A DNA stretch of 64,000 nt from Methanobrevibacter sp. (GCA_017434555.1 JAFRFB010000051.1:1-64000); one strand, 5' to 3'. Positions 45,619-56,874 are shown, counted from the stretch's first letter. Program-made: numbers and translations. The notes: generated by a model from the letters alone, not told the origin.

Positions 45619-46812
45619 ATGATACGTTGTGTTTCATGTGGAGCAGAATATGACGACGATGAAGTGATTTACACTTGTGAAAAATGTGGAAGTGTATTGG
45701 AACTCGTCAGTGATATTGATGTTTCTAAAGATATATTTGAGGGTAGAAAAGATACTTTATGGAAATTTAAAGAATGCATTCCTGTAGATGAAAGTAAAAT
45801 TGTTTCTCTTAATGAAGGAGGAACACCATTTTGTAAATGTGATAAATTGGGAGAAGAACTCGGCGTTAATTTATATGTAAAAGTCGAAGGATCCAATCCT
45901 ACTGGAAGTTTTAAAGACCGTGGTATGACTGTTGGTATGACTAAAGCTATGGAATTAGGTGTAAGTACTGTAGGCTGTGCTTCAACAGGTAACACATCCG
46001 CATCTCTTGCAGCATATGCGGCACGTGCAGGTTTACGCTGTATCGTATTTTTACCTTCCGGAAAAGTTGCTTTAGGTAAATTGGCTCAGGCAATGTTCCA
46101 TGGTGCTGAAGTAATGTCTATTAACGGTAATTTTGATGAAGCTCTTGAAGCAATGACTGCTCTTGCTTTAGAAAAACATCTTTACTTATTGAATTCAATT
46201 AACCCTTACAGATTGGAAGGTCAAAAAACTATCGGTTATGAGATTTTAAGGGACTTGAACTGGGAAGCTCCGGATAGGATAATCTTGCCTGTAGGTAATG
46301 CAGGAAACATTTCAGCTATCTGGAAAGGAGTATCTGAGTTTTATAATGCTGGTTTTGTTAAAGACTTGCCAATGATGACAGGTATTCAGGCTGAAGGTGC
46401 ATGTCCTGTTACCAATGCGTTTAGAAAAGGAGATAAAAGGGTTGTACCTGTTGAAAATCCTGAAACCATTGCAACTGCAATCCGTATTGGTGCGCCTGTA
46501 AGTGACATTAAGGCATTGAATGCAATCTATGACTCAAACGGTTACTCTGAAACCGTAAGTGATGAAGAGATTTTGGATGCTCAGAAATTGCTTGCAAGGA
46601 CTGAAGGTATAGGTGTTGAACCGGCTTCAGCAGCTTCAATTGCTGGTCTTAAGAAATTGGTTGATCAGGGTGTAATCGATAAAGGTGAAACCATTACCTG
46701 TGTTGTAACCGGACATTTACTTAAAGACCCTAATACTGCTATTGATGCTTGTACTAAACCAACAGAGGTAGATGCAGACATCGATACTTTAAGAAAATTA
46801 TTAATGGAATAA
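45619..46812 (+). CDS. thrC: Threonine synthase
   Basis: PLP enzyme that converts O-phosphohomoserine to threonine. The 397-residue protein has an N-terminal zinc ribbon (residues 3-25, CVSCG and CEKCG) as in archaeal ThrC, the PLP lysine in NPTGSFKDRGMTVGM, and the phosphate loop VGNAGNISAIW. ATG 45619 with GTGAT upstream is preferred to the GTG at 45610. It is monocistronic. Related cysteate or homocysteine synthases share the fold, but the ribbon and ribosome-binding position fit ThrC. Confidence 0.95.
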   Translation: MIRCVSCGAEYDDDEVIYTCEKCGSVLELVSDIDVSKDIFEGRKDTLWKFKECIPVDESKIVSLNEGGTPFCKCDKLGEELGVNLYVKVEGSNPTGSFKDRGMTVGMTKAMELGVSTVGCASTGNTSASLAAYAARAGLRCIVFLPSGKVALGKLAQAMFHGAEVMSINGNFDEALEAMTALALEKHLYLLNSINPYRLEGQKTIGYEILRDLNWEAPDRIILPVGNAGNISAIWKGVSEFYNAGFVKDLPMMTGIQAEGACPVTNAFRKGDKRVVPVENPETIATAIRIGAPVSDIKALNAIYDSNGYSETVSDEEILDAQKLLARTEGIGVEPASAASIAGLKKLVDQGVIDKGETITCVVTGHLLKDPNTAIDACTKPTEVDADIDTLRKLLME

Positions 46813-46989
46813 TAATTTTTCTTCTTTTTTTATTTATCTTTATTTTTATATTTTTCTAAATTTTTTTTCTAATTTTTTCTATAACCTTGTAATACAATAA
46901 TATATTATGTTTCAATTATTGACTTTGTAATGTTTGAAAAGTGTAGTGTAGTTGGTGATATATATCAAAATTTGACCCATTTTTACCAA

Positions 46990-47003
46990 TAGATTTATAT
47001 ATG
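46990..47003 (+). promoter_or_regulatory. Histone gene TATA box
   Basis: TAGATTTATATATG at 46990-47003, about 45 bases upstream of the histone ATG, with TGAGGTGA as ribosome-binding site. A palindrome GATATATATC is at about 46958-46967. Confidence 0.5.
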
Positions 47004-47044
47004 GGAAAGTTTAAAGTATTAGTATAAAAAAATGAGGTGAAAAA

Positions 47045-47242
47045 ATGGAATTACCAATTGCTCCTGTTGGCAGAATCTTAAAAAATGCTGGTGCAGCTAG
47101 AGTATCTGACGACGCTAAAGAAGCATTAGCAGAAGCTATCGAAGATTACGGTAACGAAATCGCAGCAAAAGCTGTCGGATTCGCACGCCACGCTGGCAGA
47201 AAAACTGTAAAAGCAGAAGATATCAAATTAGCAATCAAATAG
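47045..47242 (+). CDS. Archaeal histone (HMf-type)
   Basis: A 65-residue histone-fold protein that wraps DNA as dimers and longer fibres. Typical residues are [26 protein letters not shown] (key [13 protein letters not shown]) at the start and [18 protein letters not shown] at the end. It is highly expressed judging from its strong TGAGGTGA ribosome-binding site and strong terminator. Only one histone gene is in this window. Confidence 0.97.
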   Translation: MELPIAPVGRILKNAGAARVSDDAKEALAEAIEDYGNEIAAKAVGFARHAGRKTVKAEDIKLAIK

Positions 47243-47265
47243 ATGTATTCTGTTTAGTAAGAGTG

Positions 47266-47289
47266 GATAGTAATTTTTTAATTACTATC
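47266..47289 (+). terminator. Histone gene terminator
   Basis: GATAGTAATT (47266-47275) with AATTACTATC (47280-47289) forms a 10-bp stem with a TTTT loop, followed by TTTTTTC. Confidence 0.82.
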
Positions 47290-47367
47290 TTTTTTCTTTA
47301 AATACTACTTTTTTTTAAAAAACTTTTTTTGTATTAATTTTACGTGATTTTACTGATTTTTTGATGG

Positions 47368-48255
47368 TTATTTATTATAATCTTTAATTGTTTCAACGAT
47401 ATGATTCAATGCTTCTTTTGCTTCACGCATTAACGGATAGACTGCATAGACATGTGTCATTTCTTTTCCGACAATCAATTCAGCATCAACGCCGTTATCC
47501 TTTAATTTATCATGAAATTTGACAATATCCGGATATAATATTTCATGAGTTCCTACAAAAAGCGTAGTTTTTGGAAGTTTTTTCACTTCTCCGAATAAGG
47601 GGCTTATCTTATAGTCTTTTGAATCTAACTCACCTGCCCAGGCTTTACCCATTTCACGCAAACCGTCTACTCCAAGCATAGGATCAAATTCAACCTCATC
47701 ATAATTTCCTGACATTGACACATCCACCCATGGAGATATTAAAATTAAATTTTTAGGCTGAGGCATATCATTGGTGGCTAAATATTCGCAAAATGCTGCT
47801 GAAAATCCTCCTCCTGCAGAGTCACCCATAATTATAACTGGCTTATCCATCGTCAATAAGTAATCATATAGTTTTTCTACAATTTCATAGCTTTCTTCAT
47901 ATGTATGATTTGGAGCAAGAGGATATATTGGCGCAAATACGCTTCCATTAATCTTTTTTGCAAGCTTATCGCAAAATAATATATGAGGCAGCCTAATTTC
48001 GTTTACATATATTCCTCCATGAAGATATATGACAAGGTATTCACTATTTTCAATGTCATTGAAAGTTACTATCTGACATCCAAACAAATCTTTGCTTTCA
48101 ACTTTGCTGTGATATATCATTTTTGGTATTTTGTAGGGTTCATCTTCTTCAAGAGAACGTTCTTGCATATGTTTCCTAGCTTTTTCTGCATCGTCAACAT
48201 ATTCGCGATGCCTTTTTTCTAAAACTCTTTCAATAACTTTTGCCATTATTGACAT
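47368..48255 (-). CDS. Alpha/beta-hydrolase, HSL-type esterase
   Basis: A 295-residue hormone-sensitive-lipase-like esterase. The oxyanion-hole motif is YLHGGIYVN, the nucleophile elbow GDSAGGGFS, and the acid and base are near TLFVGTHEILYPDI and MTHVYAVYPL. It cleaves ester bonds of unknown substrates; host-derived or plant-derived esters are possible in a gut setting, but that is only inference. AAGGTGAGAG lies upstream of ATG 48255; an in-frame ATG three codons later is a second choice. Monocistronic on the minus strand. Confidence 0.88.
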   Translation of the reverse strand: MSIMAKVIERVLEKRHREYVDDAEKARKHMQERSLEEDEPYKIPKMIYHSKVESKDLFGCQIVTFNDIENSEYLVIYLHGGIYVNEIRLPHILFCDKLAKKINGSVFAPIYPLAPNHTYEESYEIVEKLYDYLLTMDKPVIIMGDSAGGGFSAAFCEYLATNDMPQPKNLILISPWVDVSMSGNYDEVEFDPMLGVDGLREMGKAWAGELDSKDYKISPLFGEVKKLPKTTLFVGTHEILYPDIVKFHDKLKDNGVDAELIVGKEMTHVYAVYPLMREAKEALNHIVETIKDYNK

Positions 48256-48521
48256 TCTCTCACCTTTTTGTATAGCTATTTTAATTTATGTTTTTTTATT
48301 AAATAATGGATGGTGTTGATAGTATTTTTATTATTATTCTCTAAGAATTTCTCATGTTTTCTTAAATTTTACTTTCCAATTAATTAAATTTGTTTAGAAT
48401 ATTTTCTAAATGTTTAATATTTCAATAAATTAATATAAAAGTAAATTATAATATATTCATATAAATAACTTGCTTGAATGTTTAAATTAAAAAGAAGATT
48501 ACTATCTGGGCGGTTTAGAAA

Positions 48522-51515
48522 ATGGAATACAAAAAATGTGCTCTTTTGTTAATATTAACTATTTTCTTTTAAGTATTTCCGCAGCATATGCAATGGATAG
48601 TGGACATGCCGAATCAAATGATGAAATATTGGCTGATAATCCAAAAACATTCACACAATTAAGTTTGGATATTAATGCATCAGCTAATACATTTGATATT
48701 CACTCCGATTATGCTTTCAGCAGTGAAAGTGATGACAGTTATGTTATTATAGATAAGAATAATTTCACAATTAACGGAAATAATCACGTTATTGATGGAA
48801 ATGATAAATCCAGAATATTTTTCATTTCCGGAGGCAATATAACAATTAATGATTTGCTTTTCATCAACGCTAATTTTACCCAAGGTGGAGCAATATATTC
48901 CCTTGGAAACATAACATTAAATAATGTCACATTCATCAGTAACACTGCTAATAGAGGAGGATCTGTATATATTGACTTTGGTGAACTAAATTGTTTGATT
49001 GTAAGTTTATAGATGGAAATTCCAGTTATGGTTCTGCAATATATTCATTTAATTCGAATACAAACATTGAAAATTCATATTTCACTTCCAAATATTTGGA
49101 TACTAGGGGTTCTCTATATTCCAGATATGGAAATTTGTCAATAAAAGATTCTATTTTTACAGATATTTCATCAAATAGATTAGCTTCCGTTTATGCTTTA
49201 TATGGTGATTTATTTATAGATAACTGTCTTTTCAAAAATATCACATCAAAGAATGCTGCAGCTATTTTTTCTCAAAATTGCAGAGTCTTTGTTAATAATT
49301 CTAGATTCAGTAATTTAAAATCCAATATATCTGCTGCTGCAATGGGATTAAATGAGTTTAAAGAATGTGAAATTGAAAACTGTACTTTTGTTAATCTCAC
49401 TTCCCACAATAATGCCGGAGCAATATTTGCTGAGGCTGAAGATGAAAATAAATCTGCTGCAATCAAAAATTCCGAATTCGTTGATTGCAGTTACGGATTT
49501 GGTGGTGCTATTGTTTATTTGGAAGGTATTTTATCCATAACTGATTCAAAATTTGTTAATAATACTGCTGAATATTATGGTGGAGCTATTTATACATCTT
49601 TTGTTAATTTAAATATTATAAATTCTTCATTAACCGGCAATCGTGGTGAAAATTACACTGTATTATACTTTGATAATGGAGAATTATTTATTGTAAATTC
49701 CACTTTAACAGATAATAAAGCTTTAAATTCATCAGAGCCTGTTTATGCACTTTATTTAAATGATGCTGTGGCAAAAATTGAAAATTCGACTATTGACAAT
49801 GGTGAATTTAATATTTATGGAAACTTTGTAAAAAGTTATGAATCACTAAACAACGCTCTTGATGAAGGTAGTGTTTCAATAGATAATCAAAATTACATTT
49901 ATTATGTTGAAAACACTGGAGTTGTTCTTAATTTAACAAATAATCTTCTTATTTCTGAAGAATATCCTTCCAGATTCGATTTGCGCGAAATGGATTTGGA
50001 TACTCCTGTTAAATATCAGGGAATGATGGGTTCCTGCTGGGTATTTTCTGTTATTGAATCATTGGAATCTGCATTGTTAAGGGCAACCGGTTTGGAATAT
50101 GATTTTTCTGAAAATAATGTGCAGGATCTTGAAATAAAATATTATCCGACAGGGTCTACAACATCAACTGAAGGGGGATATGAGCTTTGGTCTTTAAATC
50201 ATGCTCTCAGCGGGTATGGTGTTGTTCCGGAAAATGAAGACATCTATGATGAGCTGGGTAAAGTGTCCCGTTATCTTGAATCTGAAAATAGAATACATCT
50301 TCAGGATGCTTACTTTGTAATGTCAAATTCAACCGACTATATTCATGACCTTAAAAAGGGAATTTTTAATTTCGGTGCAGTTACAATAGACTATAAGTCT
50401 GCTCAAAATGCACCATATTTCAATGTAAATACTTCAGCCCATTACATTAATGAATCCATATCAGCAAGTCATCAGTTGCAGTAGTTGGATGGGACGATAA
50501 TTATTCAAAAGAAAATTTCTTAATCACACCACCCGGAGACGGTGCCTGGATTGTTAAAAACAGCTGGGATAATGATTGGGGCGAAAACGGATATTTCTAC
50601 CTCTCATACTATGAAAAGTCATTGTTTACAAAGGATTTGGATACAAATCTTTCCTATCCTTTTATAGCATGTATTTTCAATAATACTATCAATTATCATG
50701 TTAATTATCAAACAGACTTAAATGGATTGTATTATTTTGATAATAATTATAAGTATTATTCCAATGAATTCATCTCCAAATATGATGAGTTGATTGGTGC
50801 TGTTGGAACATACTTCAATGATTCCGGTATCGACTATTCTTTTGATGTTTATGTCAATGGTGAAAAAATTTACTCCCAAAGCGGCATAAGTGAATTTGCA
50901 GGATATAGAACAATTGTTTTAAATGACTATCTTTATGTTAATTCAGGTGACAAGTTTAAAGTTGTATTTAGCAGTAACACCCTTCCTTATGAAGCAGGAT
51001 CAAGAAGACATTACGTTCCTGAAATGTCCTTTGTTAGTGTGGATGGAGAATCATGGAGTGATTTTTCACTGGAAAATAAAACAGTTTGCCTTAAGGTCTA
51101 TACGCTAGCTGATGATTCAATAATGGTGCCTGTTAGTAATGTTTCAGCAGTATATGAACCGCAATCCTCTTTCAGTGTTAAGGTAGTGACCTCTGATGGG
51201 CGCTGCGTAATCGGGGCGTTGGTGGAATTTACAATTGATGATAAAACTTATCATGTTAAAACAAATGATGAGGGCATTGCAATTTTTAAAATACCGATGT
51301 TAAATCCTGGAAATTACACATTAACTCTTTCATATAAAAATCAAACTATTAATGTATGTGTTTTATCAGTTAATGAAGGCAATGAATCACAAAATATGAC
51401 AAATGAGAGTGTTAATTCAAATCCTAAGTTAGAATCTTGCGGAAATCCAATTTTAATGGTGATTTTATCAGCATTATTGATTGTTGCTTTTCGTTGTAAA
51501 AGAAAACATTTCTAA
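48522..51515 (+). pseudogene. Frameshifted adhesin-like surface protein with a papain-like (C1) peptidase domain
   Basis: Three adjacent reading frames are pieces of one protein of about 1000 residues: a signal peptide starting MEYKKCALLLILTIFF at 48522 and continuing LLSISAAYA in another frame; beta-helix adhesin repeats with G-A-I-Y patterns (48600-49900); a C1 peptidase domain with catalytic Cys in GSCWVFS (50035-50037), His in a SHAVAVVGWDD-type stretch near 50470, and Asn in VKNSWDNDWG; and a C-terminal helix NPILMVILSALLIVAF with a basic end. Each junction (about 48570, 48995 and 50472) fits loss of one base. Either a recent pseudogene or sequencing error. Confidence 0.82.
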
Positions 51516-52020
51516 TTATGATTTTTGTCATTTAGAAAAGATAGTTCAATCAGCTGAAATTAAAATTGAATTATGTTGCATGCAAATAATTTTTAATTTG
51601 CACTGACAAATAATAATTCATTGGCAAATAATAATTGGATATATGTGAAAAATGGCAAAATTTTTTCCAGAATATGAAAAATTGCCAAATTTTAAAAGAG
51701 CCTTTTTTTAATAACATTTATATGTAATGAAAACAAAACATATTTAATGTCTAGTTCTCTAGAATTATTTCATTAATTACTAAATTTTTATTTTTAGTTT
51801 TGCTAAAAATTATATGAAATTCAGAAGTATTTGTATTGAAAGTTTAACTCCTCTTGTTTTATCTTATGGAGTTATATTTAGTGATATATGAATTATTCAA
51901 GAATTAGTATTATTAAAAACTATAATAGATTATTCATTAATTATATAGTTTGAGTAATTTCTATAGTTAAAAAAATAATATAACTATATATAATTACAAT
52001 TATTATAATTCGAGGAATTA
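51516..52020. other. AT-rich intergenic region before the L7Ae operon
   Basis: About 500 bases without a gene. It contains a weak hairpin with arms AACTCC and GGAGTT (about 51845-51873), another with AAACTATA and TATAGTTT arms (about 51918-51952), and a TATA-like AACTATATATAATT near 51982-51995 that fits the long translation operon. Confidence 0.5.
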
Positions 52021-52025
52021 TAATA

Positions 52026-52051
52026 AGCCGATGGATGGCATAGCCAGATGA
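52026..52051 (+). promoter_or_regulatory. Possible kink-turn in the L7Ae mRNA leader
   Basis: A short stem TGGC (52036-52039) with GCCA (52043-52046) and a 3-base loop is flanked on the 5' side by the 3-base bulge candidate ATG then GA (52034-52035), and on the 3' side by GA (52047-52048). This is the plan of a kink-turn (tandem sheared G-A pairs next to a three-base bulge), the RNA motif bound by L7Ae. The outer helix is weak. It lies just before the AAGGAGG ribosome-binding site. Autoregulation is a hypothesis. Confidence 0.35.
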
Positions 52052-52068
52052 AAAAGGAGGTATATTTT

Positions 52069-52437
52069 ATGGCAAACATTTATGTAAAATTTGATACACC
52101 TGAAGAGTTAGCTAAACAAGCTGAAGAAGCATTACAAACCGCTCAAGAAAGTGGTAAAGTAGCAAAAGGAACTAATGAAGTAACTAAATTTATCGAAAGA
52201 GGAGACGCAGCTCTCGTTGTTATCGCAGAAGATGTTGATCCTGCTGAAATCGTTGCTCACATTCCAGTTCTCGCTGATGAAAAAGAAATTCCATATGTCT
52301 ACTTACCTACTAAAGAACAAGTTGGTGGAGCTGCAGGTTTAACTGTTGGTACCGCATCCGCTTGTATTGTAGACGCTGGTGATGCTGAAGCTGCTGTTGC
52401 TGAAATTGTAGAAAAAGTTGCTGAATTAAAAGAATAA
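52069..52437 (+). CDS. rpl7ae: Ribosomal protein L7Ae
   Basis: RNA-binding protein of the large ribosomal subunit, and in archaea also of box C/D and H/ACA RNPs and RNase P. The 122-residue protein has TNEVTKFIERGDAALVVIAEDVDP, key of the L7Ae family, and the CGVxxxTASACIV-like end (here VGTASACIVDAG). I chose ATG 52069 with AAGGAGG upstream over an earlier in-frame ATG inside the leader. It heads the long operon of 14 genes to argH. Confidence 0.95.
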   Translation: MANIYVKFDTPEELAKQAEEALQTAQESGKVAKGTNEVTKFIERGDAALVVIAEDVDPAEIVAHIPVLADEKEIPYVYLPTKEQVGGAAGLTVGTASACIVDAGDAEAAVAEIVEKVAELKE

Positions 52438-52471
52438 TTAAATTCTTTTGATCAATCATACGGTGATTTAC

Positions 52472-52678
52472 ATGGAAGAAGGAACTCCTGCTGAAGTCAT
52501 TGAAGTTTTAAAAAGAACTGGTATGACTGGTGAGGTAATGCAAATCAAATGCAGAATCCTCGATGGTAGAGATAAAGGAAGAATTTTAACAAGAAACATT
52601 ATGGGTCCTGTAAGAGAAGGCGACATTTTAATGTTACTTGATACAATTAGAGAAGCTAAGGAAATTAGAACTCCTTAA
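52472..52678 (+). CDS. rps28e: Ribosomal protein S28e
   Basis: Small-subunit protein of 68 residues with an OB-like fold. The typical stretch is [26 protein letters not shown], key TGEVMQ and GRDKGR, and the C-terminal [16 protein letters not shown] 52472 has GGTGAT at 52461-52466; the longer frame starting with TTG at 52448 is not the real start. L24e follows at once in the conserved L7Ae-S28e-L24e order. Confidence 0.94.
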   Translation: MEEGTPAEVIEVLKRTGMTGEVMQIKCRILDGRDKGRILTRNIMGPVREGDILMLLDTIREAKEIRTP

Positions 52679-52692
52679 GAAGGTGTAAGAAC

Positions 52693-52854
52693 ATGAGAAC
52701 TTGTTCATTCTGTCATAAAGAAATAGAAGAAGGCACAGGAAAGATGTACGTCAAAAAAGACGGTTCAATTTATTTCTTTTGTAGCAGCAAATGTGAAAAG
52801 AATATGATTAAACTCGGAAGAGTTCCAAGAAAAGTTAAATGGGTTAAAGAATGA
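52693..52854 (+). CDS. rpl24e: Ribosomal protein L24e
   Basis: Large-subunit zinc-binding protein of 53 residues, translated directly from the sequence because it is too short for the usual cut-off. Four zinc cysteines are present: CSFC near the start and CSSKC in the middle, followed by the basic [10 protein letters not shown] end. AGGTG precedes the ATG. Its TGA stop overlaps the ndk ATG (ATGA). Confidence 0.95.
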   Translation: MRTCSFCHKEIEEGTGKMYVKKDGSIYFFCSSKCEKNMIKLGRVPRKVKWVKE

Positions 52855-53303
52855 TTCAAAAAAGTTTTGTAATGATGAAACCGGACGCTGTTCAAAGACG
52901 TCTTATGGGTAAAATATTGTCCCGTTTTGAAGAAAAAGGTCTTCAAATTGTAGCTGTTAAATTAATGCAAATTGATGAAGAATTAGCAAAAACTCATTAT
53001 GGTGAACATGCTGAAAAACCATTTTTCCCAAGCTTAGTTGAATACATTACTTCTTCACCAGCTCTTGCAATGGTTATTGAAGGGGAAGAAGCAATCACCA
53101 CTATCAGAAAATTAGTCGGTGCAACTAATCCTTTGGAAGCAGATCTTGGAACAATCAGAGGAGACTACGCAATGGATACTGGAAGAAACATTATTCATGC
53201 TTCAGACTCTTCAGCTTCTGCAGAAAGAGAAATTGCTCTTTTCTTTAACGAAGACGAAATTTGCGATTATCAAATTGTTGATAACAATTTAATTTACGAA
53301 TAA
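52851..53303 (+). CDS. ndk: Nucleoside diphosphate kinase
   Basis: Transfers the gamma phosphate between NTPs and NDPs through a phosphohistidine. The 150-residue protein starts [14 protein letters not shown] and has the catalytic His in [18 protein letters not shown]. The ATG overlaps the L24e stop, showing translational coupling. It is a standard member of this archaeal cluster, next to GTP-using initiation factors. Confidence 0.97.
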   Translation: MIQKSFVMMKPDAVQRRLMGKILSRFEEKGLQIVAVKLMQIDEELAKTHYGEHAEKPFFPSLVEYITSSPALAMVIEGEEAITTIRKLVGATNPLEADLGTIRGDYAMDTGRNIIHASDSSASAEREIALFFNEDEICDYQIVDNNLIYE

Positions 53304-53331
53304 ATTTAAAGTGATTATTTAAAAAGATATT

Positions 53332-55122
53332 ATGAAAATTAGATCCCCTATTGTATCAGTTTTAGGACATGTAGACCATGGAAAAACTACTTTGTTAGAT
53401 TATATTAGAGGAAGTACTATTGCTGATAAGGAAGCTGGTGGTATTACTCAACATATTGGAGCTACTGAGATTCCAAATGATACTATAGATGAAATTTGTG
53501 GAAACTTCATTTCTGCATTAACAATTAAAGATTTAATTCCTGGTTTGTTTTTCATTGATACTCCAGGACACGCTGCATTCACCAGTTTGAGAAAACGTGG
53601 TGGAGCGTTAGCTGATTTGGCAGTCTTGATTGTTGATATTAATGATGGATTTAAACCACAAACTTATGAAGCTTTAAATATTCTTAAAATGTATAAGACT
53701 CCATTCATTGTCGTAGCTAATAAAATCGACATGCTTTTCGGTTGGGAAACTCATGAAGGTGCTTCTTTTAAAGAATCATTTAATCAACAAGCTCAAAGTG
53801 TTCAACAGGCTTTGGACACTAAAGTATATGAACTTGTAGGTACTCTTCACAAAGAAGGTTTCCAGTCTGAAAGATTTGATAGGATTAGTGATTTCGCTTC
53901 CCAGATTTCAATCATTCCGATTAGTGCAAGGTCTGGTGAAGGAATCATTGAAGTTTTAGCTATGCTTTTAGGACTTGCTCAAGAATATTTAACAGAACAG
54001 CTTGAAATAAATGAGGATGCTCCTGCTAAAGGTACAGTTTTGGAAATTAAGGAAGAAACTGGACTTGGACTTACTGTAGACAGTATCATTTATGACGGTG
54101 TTTTAAGAACTAATGATGAAATTGCTTTAATGACTTCTAATAATGAAGTCTTAACAACTAAAATCAGATCTATTTTAAGACCTCTTCCTTTAGAGGAAAT
54201 GAGAGATTCTAAAAAGAAATTCCAAAAATTTGATGAGGTTGTTGCGGCAGCAGGTATTAAGATAGCTGCTCCGAATTTGGACGATGTCGTTTCCGGTTCT
54301 CCTTTAAGAGTTTTAAACGATGAGGAGGACGTTGAAGAAGAAATCTTAAAAGAAATCGAAGACATTACCATCAATACTGATGATGAAGGAATTTTAGTTA
54401 AAGCAGATACTCTTGGTTCACTTGAAGCTATCGTTCAGCTGTTAAAAGAGTTGGATATTCCTATTCGTGAAGCGGACATTGGAGATGTTAACCGTAGAGA
54501 TATTATTAATTCTTCAATAGCTTTAAATGATGATGAATCACATGGTGCAATTATTGCATTCAATGTTGGTGTTCATCAAAATTCCTTAGAGGATTTAAAT
54601 AATTCTGATGTTAAGCTTTTTGAAGGCGATGTAATTTATCAGATTATTGAAGATTACGAAGAATGGATCAGACAAAAAGAAGAAGCTAAAAAGAAAGCAT
54701 TTTACAATGCAATTATTAAACCAGCTAAATTTATGGCACTTCCAAAATTAGTGTTCCGTCAAAGCAAACCTGCAATTATCGGTGTTGAAGCGTTAAGCGG
54801 AACAATAAAACAGGGTCAAAAACTAATAAATAAAAATGGTGAAAGTGTTGGAATAATTGCTAGTATGGAAGATAAGGGTGAAACATTACCTGATATTTCC
54901 AGAGGTCAAAGGGTTGCTATGGCTATTGAAAATGCTATAGTAGGTAAAGATTTCGATGAAGGGGATGAATTATTTATAGACGTTCCTGAAAAACATTATA
55001 AATTCATTGAAAGGGAGTTTAAGGATAAATTGACTGAAGATGAATTTGAAACTCTCTATGAATTTTTAGAAATCAAACGTAAACAAGATCCTGATTGGGG
55101 AAAATTCGGTCTTTTTGAATAA
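53332..55122 (+). CDS. infB: Translation initiation factor aIF5B (IF-2 homologue)
   Basis: GTPase that promotes ribosomal subunit joining. The 596-residue protein has G1 [13 protein letters not shown]3 FIDTPGH, G4 VVANKIDM, domain II and IV folds, and the C-terminal helix typical for aIF5B. No intein is present, although some methanogen infB genes carry one. It starts 28 bases after ndk, with a weak ribosome-binding site. Confidence 0.97.
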   Translation: MKIRSPIVSVLGHVDHGKTTLLDYIRGSTIADKEAGGITQHIGATEIPNDTIDEICGNFISALTIKDLIPGLFFIDTPGHAAFTSLRKRGGALADLAVLIVDINDGFKPQTYEALNILKMYKTPFIVVANKIDMLFGWETHEGASFKESFNQQAQSVQQALDTKVYELVGTLHKEGFQSERFDRISDFASQISIIPISARSGEGIIEVLAMLLGLAQEYLTEQLEINEDAPAKGTVLEIKEETGLGLTVDSIIYDGVLRTNDEIALMTSNNEVLTTKIRSILRPLPLEEMRDSKKKFQKFDEVVAAAGIKIAAPNLDDVVSGSPLRVLNDEEDVEEEILKEIEDITINTDDEGILVKADTLGSLEAIVQLLKELDIPIREADIGDVNRRDIINSSIALNDDESHGAIIAFNVGVHQNSLEDLNNSDVKLFEGDVIYQIIEDYEEWIRQKEEAKKKAFYNAIIKPAKFMALPKLVFRQSKPAIIGVEALSGTIKQGQKLINKNGESVGIIASMEDKGETLPDISRGQRVAMAIENAIVGKDFDEGDELFIDVPEKHYKFIEREFKDKLTEDEFETLYEFLEIKRKQDPDWGKFGLFE

Positions 55123-55159
55123 ATATTATGATGATAAATAAAAAATAAGGAGGAATACC

Positions 55160-55582
55160 ATGGCATTCAAAGTTGTCGTATCTAGTAAAGCAGATTCTTA
55201 CCAAGTGGAAGTCGATGATACTAAAGCTCTCAACGGTTTAGTTATCGGCGATGAATTCGATGGTAGTATTGTTGGTTTAGATGGTTATACTTTAAAAATC
55301 ACTGGTGGTAGTGATAAAAACGGTTTTACCATGAAAAAAGATGTTCCTGGTACTAGAAGAATCAAAAGTTTATTAACTGGCGGTACTGGTTATCATCCTA
55401 AAAAAGCAAAAAAAGTCAAAGGTGTTAGAAAAAGAATCGCCATTGACGGTGTTAAAAGAAGAAAAACCGTAAGAGGTAACACTATTGCTGATGATATCGT
55501 ACAAATTAACACTGTTGTTGTTAATCAAGGATCAAAACCAATAGCTGATATTCTCGGTGCTGGTGAAGAAGAGGAAGAATAG
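55160..55582 (+). CDS. rps6e: Ribosomal protein S6e
   Basis: Small-subunit protein of 140 residues with FKVVVSSKADSYQVEV at the start, the GGSDKNGFTMKKDVPGTRRIKSLLTGG core (key DKNGFPM-like part), and a C-terminal acidic tail of Glu residues. AGGAGGAAT precedes the ATG. It lies between aIF5B and aIF2 gamma, its conserved place. An AATAGT-TCT-ACTATT hairpin (55578-55592) with U-rich tail follows and may attenuate the operon. Confidence 0.95.
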   Translation: MAFKVVVSSKADSYQVEVDDTKALNGLVIGDEFDGSIVGLDGYTLKITGGSDKNGFTMKKDVPGTRRIKSLLTGGTGYHPKKAKKVKGVRKRIAIDGVKRRKTVRGNTIADDIVQINTVVVNQGSKPIADILGAGEEEEE

Positions 55583-55645
55583 TTCTACTATTTTTCTTAT
55601 TTTTACTTTATGTTGAATTAAAATTATTAAAAAAGGTGGTTATCT

Positions 55646-56860
55646 GTGAATGTACAGTCAGATGTTAACATAGGTTTGGTTGGTCATGTAGACCACGGTA
55701 AGACTACTCTTACCAAAGCATTGTCAGGAGTATGGACAGATACTCACAGTGAGGAAACTAAAAGAGGTATTTCTATCCGTTTGGGATATGCAGATATCGA
55801 ATTTAAGAAATGTCCTAAATGTGGAGAGCCTGAATGTTATACTACTGCAGATGTCTGTGAAATTTGTGGTAGTGAAACTGAATTGATTAGAAAGGTTTCT
55901 TTCGTTGATGCTCCAGGACATGAGACTTTAATGGCAACTATGTTATCTGGTGCTGCTATAATGGATGGAGCAGTTTTAGTAATTGCTGCAAACGAACATT
56001 GTCCACAACCACAAACTAAAGAGCATTTGATGGCACTCGACGTTATCGGTGTTAAGGATGTTATTGTAGTTCAGAATAAAATTGATATTGTTTCAAAAGA
56101 AAGAGCTATTGAAAGTTATAATGAAATTAAGGAGTTTGTTAAAGGTACTTGTGCTGAAGACGCTTTAATAATACCAGTTTCTGCTCAACAAGGTGCAAAC
56201 ATGGATATCTTAATTGAAGCAATGCTTAAAAATATCGAACCTCCTGAAAGGAAGTTGGATGGCAGCGCTTTAATGCATGTTGCAAGATCTTTTGATATTA
56301 ACAAACCAGGTTCTGGTGCTGATAAAATCAAAGGAGGAGTTATTGGTGGTACCTTGGTTCAGGGTAAATTAAGACTCGGTGACACTATTGAAATCAGACC
56401 GGGCATTAATAACAATAATCAAAGAATCTATTTGACTTCAGAGATTATTGGTCTTGAAGCTAACGGTAAACAGGTTGAAGAGATTGGTCCTGGAGGACTT
56501 GTCGGTATTGCAACCAAATTAGACCCATCTTTAACCAAATCAGATTCCCTTTCAGGTTCTGTAGCCGGTGAAGAAGGAACACTGCCTGATGTTTTAGATG
56601 CTTTTACTATGGAATCTCATTTGCTTGATAGAGTAGTTGGTACTAAAGAAGAACGTGACGTAGCTCCAATTAAACTCAAAGAACCTTTAATGATCAATTG
56701 TGGTACTACAACTACAATTGGTGTTGTTACATCAGCCAAAAAAGATGTTGTCGATGTTACACTTAAATTGCCTGTATGTGCAAGTCCGGGTGACAGGGTA
56801 GCATTGTCCCGTCGTGTTGGTGCACGTTGGAGATTAATTGGTTACGGTATTATTAAATAA
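55646..56860 (+). CDS. Translation initiation factor aIF2 gamma
   Basis: GTPase subunit of the initiator-tRNA-binding factor aIF2. The 404-residue protein begins with GTG behind GGTGGTTAT and has G1 [16 protein letters not shown], a zinc knuckle with CPKCG and CEICG (about residues 58-80), G3 FVDAPGHE and G4 VQNKIDIV. The PIN-domain gene follows after 14 bases. Confidence 0.96.
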   Translation: MNVQSDVNIGLVGHVDHGKTTLTKALSGVWTDTHSEETKRGISIRLGYADIEFKKCPKCGEPECYTTADVCEICGSETELIRKVSFVDAPGHETLMATMLSGAAIMDGAVLVIAANEHCPQPQTKEHLMALDVIGVKDVIVVQNKIDIVSKERAIESYNEIKEFVKGTCAEDALIIPVSAQQGANMDILIEAMLKNIEPPERKLDGSALMHVARSFDINKPGSGADKIKGGVIGGTLVQGKLRLGDTIEIRPGINNNNQRIYLTSEIIGLEANGKQVEEIGPGGLVGIATKLDPSLTKSDSLSGSVAGEEGTLPDVLDAFTMESHLLDRVVGTKEERDVAPIKLKEPLMINCGTTTTIGVVTSAKKDVVDVTLKLPVCASPGDRVALSRRVGARWRLIGYGIIK

Positions 56861-56874
56861 GTTTGAGGGCAATA

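Noticed and set aside
51640-51710. Paired GGCAAAATTTTTT and AATTGCCAAATTTT runs upstream of the L7Ae operon
   Set aside because: Low-complexity AT repeats with weak pairing; no gene or site can be supported.
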